Origin: Pseudomonas koreensis
GTDB lineage: Bacteria; Pseudomonadota; Gammaproteobacteria; Pseudomonadales; Pseudomonadaceae
Assembly: GCF_024169245.1 (NCBI RefSeq)
Contig: NZ_JALJWP010000001.1
Location: 5,209,501-5,273,500, forward strand
Reading direction: 5' to 3'
Length of the DNA: 64,000 nucleotides
Position 1 is the first letter of the stretch. Each line of letters begins with the position of its first letter. The notes beneath the pieces are model-generated. The model did no database searches. It was not told the origin of the DNA and saw only the letters and a program-made list of their open reading frames with translations. Both the position numbers and the translations under genes were made by a program. Shown piece by piece: positions 53,828-63,500 of this stretch.

Positions 53828-54550
53828 GTGACCCTCATCTACGGCCACCGCGGCGCCAAGGGCGAAGCACCGGAAAACACCCTGAGCAGCTTTCAGGAAT
53901 GCCTCAAGCACGGCGTGCGCCGCTGCGAACTGGATCTGCACCTGTCCAAGGACGGCGAGCTGATGGTCATCCACGACCCGACGCTCAAGCGCACCACCGA
54001 GCGCCGCGGCAAGGTCGTCGAGCACACCGCTGCCGAACTGGTGACCTACGACGCACGCAAGGGTGGCCCGGGCTGGATCAAACCGTGCCCGATCCCGACC
54101 CTGGAAGAGTTGTTCGAGCAATGTGATTTCGAGCACTGGCAGCTGGAAGTCAAAAGCGCTTCACGCACCCGCGCGGCGACTACCGTGCTGGCGATTCGGG
54201 AAATGGCTCAGCGCCACGGCCTGCTCGACAAGGTGACGATCACTTCGAGTTCGCGGGAAGTCTTGAAGGCAGCACTGGATCTGGTGCCGGACGTATCCCG
54301 TGGCCTGGTGGCCGAATACGCCTGGCTCGATCCGTTGAAGGTTGCGGCGAGCTACGGCTGCGAGATTCTCGCCTTGAACTGGACGCTGTGTACGCCGGAA
54401 CGCCTGCAGAAGGCGCAGCGTCAGGGCCTGCATGTGTCGGTGTGGACCGTCAACGAGCCTGCGCTGATGCGCAGACTCGCCGACTTCGGCGTTGACAGCC
54501 TGATTACAGACTTTCCCGGTTTGGCCACTGCCACCCTTGAGAATTGCTGA
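53828..54550 (+). CDS. Glycerophosphodiester phosphodiesterase (GDPD)
   Basis: Cleaves glycerophosphodiesters to glycerol-3-phosphate and alcohol. 240 residues from GTG 53828 (TAAGGAAG upstream). TIM-barrel GDPD motif: IYGHRGAKGEAPENTLSSF (HRG.. ENT), CELDLHLSKDGELMVIHDPTLKRTT (metal Glu, Asp and catalytic His), QLEVKS, and the terminal VSVWTVNEPALMRRLADFGVDSLITDFP. No signal peptide, so cytosolic (UgpQ-like). Probably co-transcribed with the PilZ gene 14 bp upstream. Confidence 0.92.
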   Translation: MTLIYGHRGAKGEAPENTLSSFQECLKHGVRRCELDLHLSKDGELMVIHDPTLKRTTERRGKVVEHTAAELVTYDARKGGPGWIKPCPIPTLEELFEQCDFEHWQLEVKSASRTRAATTVLAIREMAQRHGLLDKVTITSSSREVLKAALDLVPDVSRGLVAEYAWLDPLKVAASYGCEILALNWTLCTPERLQKAQRQGLHVSVWTVNEPALMRRLADFGVDSLITDFPGLATATLENC

Positions 54551-54558
54551 AATCGGTC

Positions 54559-54587
54559 TCCCCGGCCGGCTCAGGCCACCGGCCGGA
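54559..54587. terminator. Hairpin between convergent GDPD and sthA genes
   Basis: CTCCCCGGCCGG and CCGGCCGGAG pair around about nine bases; T-run (six T, minus-strand side TTTTTTG) lies next to the sthA stop. Weak evidence for termination in either direction. Confidence 0.5.
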
Positions 54588-54592
54588 GCCCG

Positions 54593-55987
54593 TCAAAAAA
54601 GCCGGTTGAGGCCGTCGTACGCCGCTACCCGATAGGCTTCGGCCATGGTCGGGTAGTTGAACGTGGTGTTGACGAAATACTTCAGGGTGTTCAGCTCGCC
54701 CGGCTGGTTCATGATCGCCTGACCGATGTGAACGATCTCCGACGCCTGATAACCGAAGCAGTGCACACCGAGCACTTCCAGCGTCTCACGGTGGAAGAGG
54801 ATTTTCAGCATGCCTTGCGGCTCGCCGGCAATCTGCGCCCGCGCCATGCTCTTGAAGAAGGCCTTGCCGACTTCGTACGGCACTTTGGCCTGGGTCAGCT
54901 CCTGCTCGTTCTTGCCGATCGAGCTGATCTCCGGAATGGTGTAGATGCCGGTCGGCACGTCATTGACGAAGCGCCAGCTGCCATTGTCGACGATGCTGCC
55001 AGCGGCCGAACGGCCCTGGTCGTGGGCGGCGCTGGCCAGGCTGGGCCAGCCGATCACGTCACCGGCGCCGTAGATGTTCTCCACGCAGGTGCGGTAGTTC
55101 TGGTCAACTTCGATCTGGCCACGGCTGTTGACCTTGACCCCGATGTTTTCCAGACCCAGCGTATCGGTGTTGCCGGTACGCCCGTTGCACCAGAGCAACG
55201 CGTCGGCCTTGATCTTCTTGCCGGACTTGAGGTGCAGGATCACGCCGTTGTCCACGCCTTCGACGCGCTCGTACTCTTCGTTGTGGCGCACGGTGATGTT
55301 GTTGTTGCTGAAGTGGTAGCTCAGCGCCTGGGAAATTTCCGAGTCGAGGAAGCTGAGCAACTGGCCCCGGTTGTCGACCAGTTCGACCAGCACACCCAGA
55401 CCACTGAAGATCGACGCGTACTCGCAACCGATCACACCAGCGCCGTAAACGATCAGTTTGCGCGGGGTGTGGCCGAGGCTGAGGATGGTGTCGCTATCGT
55501 AGATACGCGGATGGTGGAAATCGATGTCCGCCGGGCGATACGGGCGCGACCCGGTAGCGATGATGATGTGCTTGGCCACCAGTTTTTCGACCACGCCGTT
55601 GCCGCAGACCACCTCGATGGTTTGCTCGTCGGCGAAGCTGCCGGTGCCGAAGAACACGTCAACGCGGTTACGAGCGTAGTAGCCGGTGCGCGATGCGACT
55701 TGTTTGGAAATGACTTTTTCGGCGCTTTTCAACACGTCCGGAAAGGAGAACCACCGTGGCTCGCCGATCGCGCGGAACATCGGGTTGGTGTTGAACTGCA
55801 TGATCTGCCGCACCGAGTGACGCAGTGCCTTGGACGGGATGGTGCCGAGGTGGGTGCAGTTGCCGCCGACCTGGCGACGGCTGTCGACCATCGCGACCTT
55901 GCGCCCCGCTTTGGCGGCGTTCATTGCCGCGCCTTCTCCCGCCGGGCCGGAACCCAGTACCACCACGTCGTAGTTGTAGACAGCCAT
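54593..55987 (-). CDS. sthA: Soluble pyridine nucleotide transhydrogenase
   Basis: FAD flavoprotein transferring hydride between NADPH and NAD. 464 residues. FAD-binding [17 protein letters not shown] at residues 12-28; the disulphide motif of lipoamide dehydrogenases is changed to [15 protein letters not shown], lacking the second Cys, which is diagnostic of SthA; NAD domain [20 protein letters not shown] near 180; FAD site [21 protein letters not shown] near 310; C-terminal interface [22 protein letters not shown]. Start ATG 55987, RBS GAGGAGT. Confidence 0.96.
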   Translation of the reverse strand: MAVYNYDVVVLGSGPAGEGAAMNAAKAGRKVAMVDSRRQVGGNCTHLGTIPSKALRHSVRQIMQFNTNPMFRAIGEPRWFSFPDVLKSAEKVISKQVASRTGYYARNRVDVFFGTGSFADEQTIEVVCGNGVVEKLVAKHIIIATGSRPYRPADIDFHHPRIYDSDTILSLGHTPRKLIVYGAGVIGCEYASIFSGLGVLVELVDNRGQLLSFLDSEISQALSYHFSNNNITVRHNEEYERVEGVDNGVILHLKSGKKIKADALLWCNGRTGNTDTLGLENIGVKVNSRGQIEVDQNYRTCVENIYGAGDVIGWPSLASAAHDQGRSAAGSIVDNGSWRFVNDVPTGIYTIPEISSIGKNEQELTQAKVPYEVGKAFFKSMARAQIAGEPQGMLKILFHRETLEVLGVHCFGYQASEIVHIGQAIMNQPGELNTLKYFVNTTFNYPTMAEAYRVAAYDGLNRLF

Positions 55988-56184
55988 GCGTACTCCTCAG
56001 AACAGGCCGCGATGCCAGCAGCACCGGCGGCTAAATCACGCCGAACGGCGGCGCGAAGGAACAATTGGGGGCCAGTACAGAACCCGGACACAGTCTATAG
56101 AAGCGTCAACGCCGCGCACATTAACCCTTGGTCGCGTCGTAGGCTACTTTTGCCTGCACTACAACGCCAGCTTTCGTCTTGTCT

Positions 56185-57201
56185 TCAGTCAGTTTTTTCG
56201 CCGACAAACTGTTCAAACGCCTGACTGCTGCGGGTGACGAAACCTGTATCGGCACGCAGGACAAAGAATGCAGCAATGTCATGCTTTTGGGCATAGTCCC
56301 GCGCCCTTTCCGGCCCGAGAATCAGCAACAGCGTCGATAGTCCATCGGCCATCAACGCTGAAGGATGAATCACTGTGACTGACGCCAGATCATGTAGGAC
56401 CGGTCGCCCGCTGCGTGCATCGAAGGTGTGGGAATAACGCCGCCCGTCCTGCAGAAAATAGTTGCGATAGTCGCCGGAGGTGGACACGCCGTAGCCATCG
56501 ACAGCGATAATCCGCTCGGCCACTTGCTGGTCATCCCGGGGCTCTTCGAGCGCGATGCGCCACGCTGAGCCATCCGGCTTGCTGCCCTTGGCTTTGAGTT
56601 CGCCCGTGACTTCGACCAGGTAATTGTCGATGCCCATGCCCTGCAATCTGGCGGCGATGGTGTCCACGGCGTAACCGGCGGCAATGCTGTTGAAGTCGAC
56701 TTCGACGGCGGCGTCCTTGCACAACCGCTCGCCATCGATGCGCAGGTGCTGATGGCCGACCCGCTGCATGACCTCGGTCAGAGCAATCTCATCGGGGACC
56801 GTTTCTTCGCGCCCTTGCGGACCGAATCCCCAGAGGTTCATCAAGGGTTCCACGGTCAGGTCGTAGGAACCTTCGCTTTGCGTCGAGAGTTGTTCACCGA
56901 CACGGATCAACTCAAGCACCGCCGCCGGCATCGATTGGCAGCTATCGGCAGGCAAGGCGTTGAACCGCTCGATGGCGGAGTCACTTCGGTAAGTCGACAT
57001 CTGTTGATCGACTTCACCGAGGATGGCCTCCACTTCGCCGCGCAGCTGTGCAGGATCGGCAACCCCGGCGTGGCTCACGTACTTGACCGACCAGGTGCTG
57101 CCCATGGTCGAGCCGCCGACCTGTTCCAGGGAATCGCCGTTGCCGCAGCCGCCGATTGCCCCCGCCAAGACCACAAGCCCCAACCAGCGTCCAGTTAACA
57201 A
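56185..57201 (-). CDS. apbE: FAD:protein FMN transferase (ApbE family)
   Basis: Attaches FMN to Thr or Ser of periplasmic flavoproteins. 338 residues from TTG 57201, chosen because GGGGAG precedes it; ATG 57234 has no ribosome binding site. Lipoprotein-like signal (LVVLAGAIGGCGN, Cys near 19). ApbE motifs: GSTMGSTWSVKY, NLWGFGP, VDFNSIAAGYAVD, EVTGELKAKG, GVSTSGDYRNYF, YSHTFDARSGRPVLHDLASVTVI and MADGLSTLLL. It follows sthA after a 200-bp gap. In P. aeruginosa the gene accompanies the nqr operon; no nqr gene is in the window. Confidence 0.92.
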   Translation of the reverse strand: MLTGRWLGLVVLAGAIGGCGNGDSLEQVGGSTMGSTWSVKYVSHAGVADPAQLRGEVEAILGEVDQQMSTYRSDSAIERFNALPADSCQSMPAAVLELIRVGEQLSTQSEGSYDLTVEPLMNLWGFGPQGREETVPDEIALTEVMQRVGHQHLRIDGERLCKDAAVEVDFNSIAAGYAVDTIAARLQGMGIDNYLVEVTGELKAKGSKPDGSAWRIALEEPRDDQQVAERIIAVDGYGVSTSGDYRNYFLQDGRRYSHTFDARSGRPVLHDLASVTVIHPSALMADGLSTLLLILGPERARDYAQKHDIAAFFVLRADTGFVTRSSQAFEQFVGEKTD

Positions 57202-57309
57202 TTCTTCATCTCCCCCCAAAACCACGGCGGCCATTATGAACTACAAGCGCCCGCTCGCTTCCCCATGGCAGCAACGCCTTTATACAAAATTGAACAGTGA
57301 GTACCTCCC

Positions 57310-58608
57310 ATGTCCTCGACCACGGGCAAAGGCAAAGCGATCTTTCGCGTTGTCAGCGGCAACTTCCTCGAAATGTTCGACTTCATGGTCTACGGCTTCT
57401 ATGCCACGGCCATCGCCAAAACCTTCTTCCCCACCGACAGCGCGTTCGCTTCGCTGATGCTGTCGCTAGCGACCTTCGGCGCCGGCTTCCTGATGCGCCC
57501 ACTGGGGGCGATTTTTCTCGGCGCCTATATCGACCGTCACGGACGGCGCAAAGGGCTGATCATCACTTTGGCGATGATGGCCGCCGGTACAGTGCTGATT
57601 GCCTGCGTGCCCGGCTACGCGACGCTCGGCGTCGCCGCGCCGCTGCTGGTGTTGTTCGGCCGTCTGTTGCAAGGCTTCTCGGCGGGGGTGGAACTGGGCG
57701 GTGTATCGGTGTATCTGGCAGAAATCTCCACGCCAGGACGCAAAGGCTTTTTCGTCAGTTGGCAGTCGGCCAGCCAACAAGCTGCGGTGGTTTTTGCCGG
57801 CCTGCTCGGGGTGGGTCTGAATCACTGGCTGAGTCCGGAGCAAATGGGCGAATGGGGCTGGCGCGTACCGTTTCTGATTGGTTGCATGATCGTGCCGGTG
57901 ATTTTTTTCATCCGTCGCTCGCTGGAGGAAACCCCGGAGTTCCAGGCGCGCACCCACCGCCCTACCCTCGGCGAAATCGTCCGCTCGATTGGCCAGAACT
58001 TCGGCATCGTCATTGCCGGCATGGCGCTGGTAGTGATGACCACGGTGTCGTTCTACCTGATCACCGCGTACACGCCGACGTTCGGCAAGGCCGAGCTGCA
58101 TCTGTCGGACCTCGACGCCTTGCTGGTGACCGTGTGCATCGGCTTGTCGAACTTCTTCTGGTTGCCGGTGATGGGCGCAGTGTCCGACAAGATCGGCCGA
58201 AAGCCCCTACTGCTCGCGGCGACGATTCTGGCGATCCTGACCGCGTATCCGGCGCTGGCGTGGCTGGTGGCAAATCCGAGCTTCAGCCATTTGCTGATTG
58301 TCGAATTGTGGCTGTCGTTCCTCTATGGCTCCTACAACGGCGCGATGGTGGTGGCGCTGACCGAGATCATGCCGGTAGAAGTGCGCACGACCGGGTTTTC
58401 GCTGGCCTACAGCCTGGCGACGGCGACGTTCGGCGGGTTTACTCCGGCGGCGTGTACCTACCTGATTCATGTGCTGGACAACAAGGCAGCGCCAGGGATC
58501 TGGCTCAGTGGTGCGGCGGTGTTGGGGTTGATTGCGACATTGGTGTTGTTCCGTGGCAATCGGCATGAGTTGCGCACGGCGCAGGCTTCGGTGGCCAGCG
58601 GCGCCTGA
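57310..58608 (+). CDS. MFS citrate/tricarballylate-type proton symporter
   Basis: 432 residues with twelve transmembrane helices, metabolite:H+ symporter family. Signature between helices 2 and 3 [56 protein letters not shown] in helices 4-5, and the late [14 protein letters not shown]. The run [23 protein letters not shown] and GGVSVYLAE is close to Klebsiella and Salmonella citrate/tricarballylate carriers (CitH, TcuC). So uptake of citrate-like acids with protons is likely. Start ATG 57310 with GAGTACCTCCC upstream; divergent from apbE, single gene ending before a family B repeat. Confidence 0.9.
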   Translation: MSSTTGKGKAIFRVVSGNFLEMFDFMVYGFYATAIAKTFFPTDSAFASLMLSLATFGAGFLMRPLGAIFLGAYIDRHGRRKGLIITLAMMAAGTVLIACVPGYATLGVAAPLLVLFGRLLQGFSAGVELGGVSVYLAEISTPGRKGFFVSWQSASQQAAVVFAGLLGVGLNHWLSPEQMGEWGWRVPFLIGCMIVPVIFFIRRSLEETPEFQARTHRPTLGEIVRSIGQNFGIVIAGMALVVMTTVSFYLITAYTPTFGKAELHLSDLDALLVTVCIGLSNFFWLPVMGAVSDKIGRKPLLLAATILAILTAYPALAWLVANPSFSHLLIVELWLSFLYGSYNGAMVVALTEIMPVEVRTTGFSLAYSLATATFGGFTPAACTYLIHVLDNKAAPGIWLSGAAVLGLIATLVLFRGNRHELRTAQASVASGA

Positions 58609-58616
58609 CAGAATGC

Positions 58617-58697
58617 TTTCGCGAGCAGGCTCGCTCCCACAGAAGATTTTTGAACGACACTGATCCAGTGTGGGAGCGAGCCTGCTCGCGAAGAGGC
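58617..58697. repeat. Inverted pair of family B intergenic repeat
   Basis: Arms GCGAGCAGGCTCGCTCCCAC and GTGGGAGCGAGCCTGCTCGC in outward order, spacer with ACGACACTGATCCAGTG, sister to that at 41984-42066. Confidence 0.9.
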
Positions 58698-58732
58698 CGG
58701 CGAGGACACCGAAGATTCAAAAGGCCCACAAA

Positions 58733-58764
58733 CAAAAACGCCCCGACAAAATGTCGGGGCGTTT
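58733..58764 (-). terminator. Terminator after the GAPDH gene
   Basis: AAAACGCCCCGACA and TGTCGGGGCGTTTT around AAA; strong perfect stem with flanking A and T runs. On the minus strand it follows the gapdh stop at 58782 by about 18 bases; it may also stop the symporter transcript. Confidence 0.93.
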
Positions 58765-58781
58765 TCATTCAAGCCAGAGGC

Positions 58782-60230
58782 TTAGCGCGGGAACGCTGGC
58801 GGATTCACATCAGCCATGTCTTCCATCACGCGAACCACCTGGCAGCTGTAGCCGAACTCGTTGTCGTACCAGACGTACAGAACGACGCGGTTGTCCTGCA
58901 CGATGGTCGCTTCAGCGTCGACTACACCGGCGTGACGCGAGCCAACGAAGTCGGTCGAGACCACTTCCTGCGAATTGACGAAGTCGATCTGCTTGTGCAG
59001 CTCGGAGTGCAGCGCCATGTAGCGCAGGTACTCGTTCATCTCTTCACGGGTGGCGGCTTTCTCAAGGTTGAGGTTGAGAATGGCCATCGACACGTTCGGC
59101 GTTGGCACACGGATCGCGTTGCCGGTCAGCTTGCCGGCCAGCTCAGGCAGCGCCTTGGCAGCAGCGGTGGCGGCGCCGGTCTCGGTGATCACCATGTTCA
59201 GCGCGGCGCTGCGACCACGGCGATCGCCCTTGTGGAAGTTGTCGATCAGGTTCTGGTCGTTGGTGTACGAGTGAACGGTTTCGACGTGACCGTTGATGAT
59301 GCCGAACTTGTCGTTCACAGCTTTCAGCACCGGCACGATGGCGTTGGTGGTGCAGGAAGCCGCCGAGACGATCTTGTCGTCAGCGGTGATTTCACCGTGG
59401 TTGATGCCGTGAACGATGTTCTTCAGCTTGCCCTTGCCAGGCGCGGTCAGAACAACGCGGTCGATACCCGGGCAGGTCAGGTGCTGACCCAGGCCATCAG
59501 CGTCACGCCATACACCGGTGTTGTCCACCAGCAGCGCGTCTTTGATGCCGTACTGGGTGTAATCCACCTCGGTCGGGTTCTTCGCGTAGATCACCTGGAT
59601 CAGGTTACCGTTGGCGGTGATGGTGTTGTTTTCTTCGTCGATGGTAATGGTGCCGTTGAACGAACCGTGTACCGAATCGCGGCGCAGCAGGCTGGCGCGT
59701 TTGGTCAGGTCGTTCTCGGCGCCTTTGCGCACGACGATGGCACGCAGACGCAGACCGTCGCCACCACCGGTTTTCTCGATCAGGATGCGCGCCAGCAGAC
59801 GGCCGATACGACCGAAGCCGTACAGAACAACGTCGGTGCCTTTGCGGGCCGAAGCGTTCTGCTGGCCAACCACGTCAGCCATCTCTTCACGCACGAACTG
59901 CTCGGCGCTACGGCCGTTGCCTTCGTTACGGAATTTGAACGCCAGCTTGCCCAGGTCCACCGACGCCGCGCCGAGCTTTAGCTCGCTCATGGCCTTGAGC
60001 AGTGGGAATGTTTCGTGGACGGAGAGTTCGCTGTCGTCGGAAGAACGGTGGCGAGCAAAGCGGTGAGCTTTGAGAATCGCGATGACAGACTGGTTGATCA
60101 GGCTGCGGCCATAGATCGAGCTAACCACGTTGTTATTGCGGTAGAGCTGACCGATAAGCGGGATCATCGCTTCTGCGAGTGCTTCACGGTCGATCCATTC
60201 ACCAAGACACTGGTCGGGCTTCTGAGTCAC
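58782..60230 (-). CDS. Glyceraldehyde-3-phosphate dehydrogenase with N-terminal extension
   Basis: NAD(P)-dependent GAPDH. 482 residues from GTG 60230 (AAGG five bases upstream); ATG 60245 is the alternative. The first ~125 residues (TQKPDQCLGEWIDREALAEAMIPLIGQLYRNNNVVSS..) form an extension not seen in ordinary 330-residue GAPDHs. Then YGFGRIGRLLARIL near 130, catalytic Cys in SAASCTTNAIVPVL near 290, His in VETVHSYTNDQN, DRRGRSAALNMV, and final WYDNEFGYSCQVVRV. Long-form GAPDHs of this kind are common in Pseudomonas. Probable gluconeogenic or catabolic partition with the short GapA is not shown here. Confidence 0.92.
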   Translation of the reverse strand: MTQKPDQCLGEWIDREALAEAMIPLIGQLYRNNNVVSSIYGRSLINQSVIAILKAHRFARHRSSDDSELSVHETFPLLKAMSELKLGAASVDLGKLAFKFRNEGNGRSAEQFVREEMADVVGQQNASARKGTDVVLYGFGRIGRLLARILIEKTGGGDGLRLRAIVVRKGAENDLTKRASLLRRDSVHGSFNGTITIDEENNTITANGNLIQVIYAKNPTEVDYTQYGIKDALLVDNTGVWRDADGLGQHLTCPGIDRVVLTAPGKGKLKNIVHGINHGEITADDKIVSAASCTTNAIVPVLKAVNDKFGIINGHVETVHSYTNDQNLIDNFHKGDRRGRSAALNMVITETGAATAAAKALPELAGKLTGNAIRVPTPNVSMAILNLNLEKAATREEMNEYLRYMALHSELHKQIDFVNSQEVVSTDFVGSRHAGVVDAEATIVQDNRVVLYVWYDNEFGYSCQVVRVMEDMADVNPPAFPR

Positions 60231-60455
60231 GGTAACCTTCCACATGTAGGGGCAGAAAAAAGGGGCTACATTATGCCGCCGACAAGCCCTTTCAGCAATG
60301 CGCGCTTGTCGCGCAATCGGTAACAAATTTCCGTTCAAAAAATTTACGCCCTTCTCCAGCCCAGTAAAACCGGGGCTTTCAGCGCAGTCAATTTTTCGAC
60401 GACTGTTAGACGATGTCTGTAACCCTCCGTAACACTACCCGGTTTCGGCACTACA

Positions 60456-60488
60456 TAACCATGAAAAAAGTGCTCGTTTTTATGGTTA
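60456..60488. promoter_or_regulatory. Palindrome in the divergent GAPDH/mfd promoter region
   Basis: TAACCATGAAAAA (60456-60468) and TTTTTATGGTTA (60477-60488) pair apart from one extra G, around AGTGCTCG. Part of a 369-bp gap (60231-60599) between divergent genes. It may bind a regulator of gapdh such as HexR, but the HexR core TTGT-N7/8-ACAA is not matched. No gene is seen in the gap. Confidence 0.45.
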
Positions 60489-60599
60489 CCACTACATTTC
60501 GTCCAAACCATGAAGATAGACGCAGTCTGCAACTGACAGGCGGCACCGGAGGCCGCTACAATTACCGACTTTGTCGCAACGCCTGGAGCTCAACCTTCC

Positions 60600-63500
60600 G
60601 TGCCTGTTCTGCGTCTACCGCTACTCCCTGCCGAAGCAGGTAAACAGCACTGGGGCAATCTGCCCGGTGCCGCCCTCAGCCTGGCGATTGCCGAGGCTGC
60701 CAGCGCTGCCAAGCGCTTTACCCTGCTGCTGACCGCCGACAGCCAAAGTGCCGAACGGCTGGAACAGGAGCTGAGTTTCTTCGCCCCGGATTTGCCCGTG
60801 CTGCATTTCCCCGACTGGGAAACCCTGCCCTACGACCTGTTCTCGCCGCACCAGGACATCATTTCCCAGCGCATCGCCAGCCTCTATCGCCTGCCGGAAT
60901 TGGCTCACGGCGTGCTGGTGGTGCCGATCACCACCGCCCTGCACCGTTTGGCGCCGACCAAATTCCTGCTCGGCAGCAGCCTGGTGCTGGACATCGGCCA
61001 GAAGCTCGACGTCGAACAAATGCGCGCGCGGCTCGAAGCCAGCGGCTATCGCTATGTCGACACCGTGTATGAGCACGGCGAGTTCACCGTGCGTGGCGCG
61101 CTGATCGACCTGTTCCCGATGGGCAGCAAGCTGCCCTATCGCATCGACCTCTTCGATGACGAAATCGAAACCCTGCGCACTTTCGATCCGGAAACCCAGC
61201 GTTCGATCGACAAGGTCGAGTCGGTCAAGCTGCTGCCGGCCCGCGAGTTCCCGTTGCAAAAAGACGCCGTAACCCGCTTCAAGGCACGCTTTCGCGAGCG
61301 CTTCGACGTCGACTTCCGCCGCTGCCCGATCTTTCAGGACCTGAGCAGCGGCATCACCCCGGCCGGTATCGAGTACTACCTGCCGCTGTTCTTCGACGAA
61401 ACGTCGACCCTGTTCGATTACCTGCCCCAGGACACTCAGGTGTTCTCGCTGCCGGGCATCGAGCAGGCGGCGGAAAACTTCTGGAACGACGTGCGCAATC
61501 GTTACGAAGAACGCCGCGTCGATCCATCGCGTCCTTTATTGCCACCGGCCGAACTGTTTCTGCCGGTGGAAGACTGCTTCGCACGCCTGAAGAACTGGCC
61601 GCGGGTCGTCGCCAGTCAGCAGGACGTTGAAAGCGGCGTGGGCCGTGAACGCTTCCCGGCGCATGCTCTTCCGGATCTGGCCATCGAGGCTAAAGCTACG
61701 CAACCGCTGGCGGCGCTGGCCGGTTTCCTCGAAGAATTCCCCGGTCGCGTGCTGTTCACCGCTGAATCGGCGGGTCGTCGCGAAGTCCTGCTGGAACTGC
61801 TGGAACGTCTGAAGCTGCGGCCGAAAACCGTCGACAGCTGGCCGGACTTCGTCGCCAGCAAGGATCGTCTGGCGATCACTATCGCCCCGCTCGACGAAGG
61901 TCTGCTGCTCGACGACCCGGCACTGGCGCTGGTGGCGGAAAGTCCGCTGTTCGGCCAACGGGTCATGCAACGTCGTCGCCGCGAGAAGCGCAGCGACGTC
62001 AGCAACGATGCGGTAATCAAGAACCTCACCGAACTGCGCGAAGGCGCGCCGGTGGTGCACATCGATCACGGGGTCGGCCGCTATCTGGGCCTGACGATTC
62101 TGGAAATCGACAATCAGGCGGCCGAATTCCTTACCCTCGAATACGCCGAGAACGCCAAGCTCTACGTGCCGGTGGCCAACCTGCACCTGATCGCGCGCTA
62201 CACCGGCAGCGACGATTCGCTCGCGCCGCTGCACCGCCTCGGCTCGGAAACCTGGCAGAAAGCCAAGCGCAAGGCCGCCGAGCAGGTACGTGACGTCGCC
62301 GCCGAATTGCTCGACATTTATGCCCGTCGCGCCGCCCGTGAAGGTTACGCCTTCGCCGACCCGAAGGCCGATTACGCCACCTTCAGTGCCGGCTTCCCGT
62401 TCGAAGAAACACCCGATCAGCAAGCCACCATCGAGGCCGTGCGCGAAGACATGCTCGCGCCGAAACCGATGGATCGTCTGGTCTGCGGCGACGTTGGCTT
62501 CGGCAAGACCGAAGTGGCCATGCGCGCGGCGTTCATCGCCGTGCACGGCGGGCGTCAGGTGGCGATTCTGGTGCCGACCACCCTGCTCGCCCAGCAGCAC
62601 TACAACAGTTTCCGCGACCGCTTCGCCGACTGGCCGGTGACGGTCGAAGTGATGAGCCGCTTCAAGTCGGCCAAGGAAGTCAACGCGGCGATCGCCGATC
62701 TGGCGGAAGGCAAGATCGACATCGTCATCGGCACGCACAAGCTGTTGTCCGACGATGTGAAGATCAAAAACCTCGGGCTGGTGATCATCGACGAAGAACA
62801 CCGTTTTGGCGTACGCCAGAAAGAACAGCTCAAGGCCCTGCGCAGCGAAGTCGACATTCTGACCCTGACCGCCACGCCGATTCCGCGCACGCTGAACATG
62901 GCGGTGTCGGGCATGCGCGACCTGTCGATCATCGCCACGCCGCCGGCGCGACGCCTGTCGGTGCGCACGTTTGTCATGGAGCAGAACAAGAGCACGGTCA
63001 AAGAAGCTCTGCTACGTGAACTGCTGCGTGGCGGTCAGGTTTACTACCTGCACAACGATGTGAAGACCATCGAAAAATGCGCCGCCGACCTCGCCGAACT
63101 GGTGCCGGAAGCGCGTATCGGTATCGGTCACGGACAGATGCGCGAACGCGAACTCGAACAGGTGATGAGCGACTTCTACCACAAGCGATTCAACGTGCTG
63201 ATCGCCTCGACCATCATCGAGACCGGCATCGACGTGCCGAGCGCCAACACCATCATCATCGAGCGCGCCGACAAATTCGGCCTGGCGCAGTTGCACCAGT
63301 TGCGCGGTCGCGTCGGCCGCAGTCACCACCAGGCTTACGCCTACCTGCTGACGCCGCCGCGCCAGCAGATCACCTCGGATGCGGAAAAACGTCTGGAGGC
63401 GATTGCCAATACCCAGGACCTCGGCGCCGGTTTTGTGCTGGCGACCAACGACCTGGAAATCCGTGGCGCCGGCGAACTGCTGGGCGATGGCCAGAGCGGG

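Noticed and set aside
61536..62801. Open frame of 421 codons on the minus strand
   Set aside because: Antisense of mfd helicase region.
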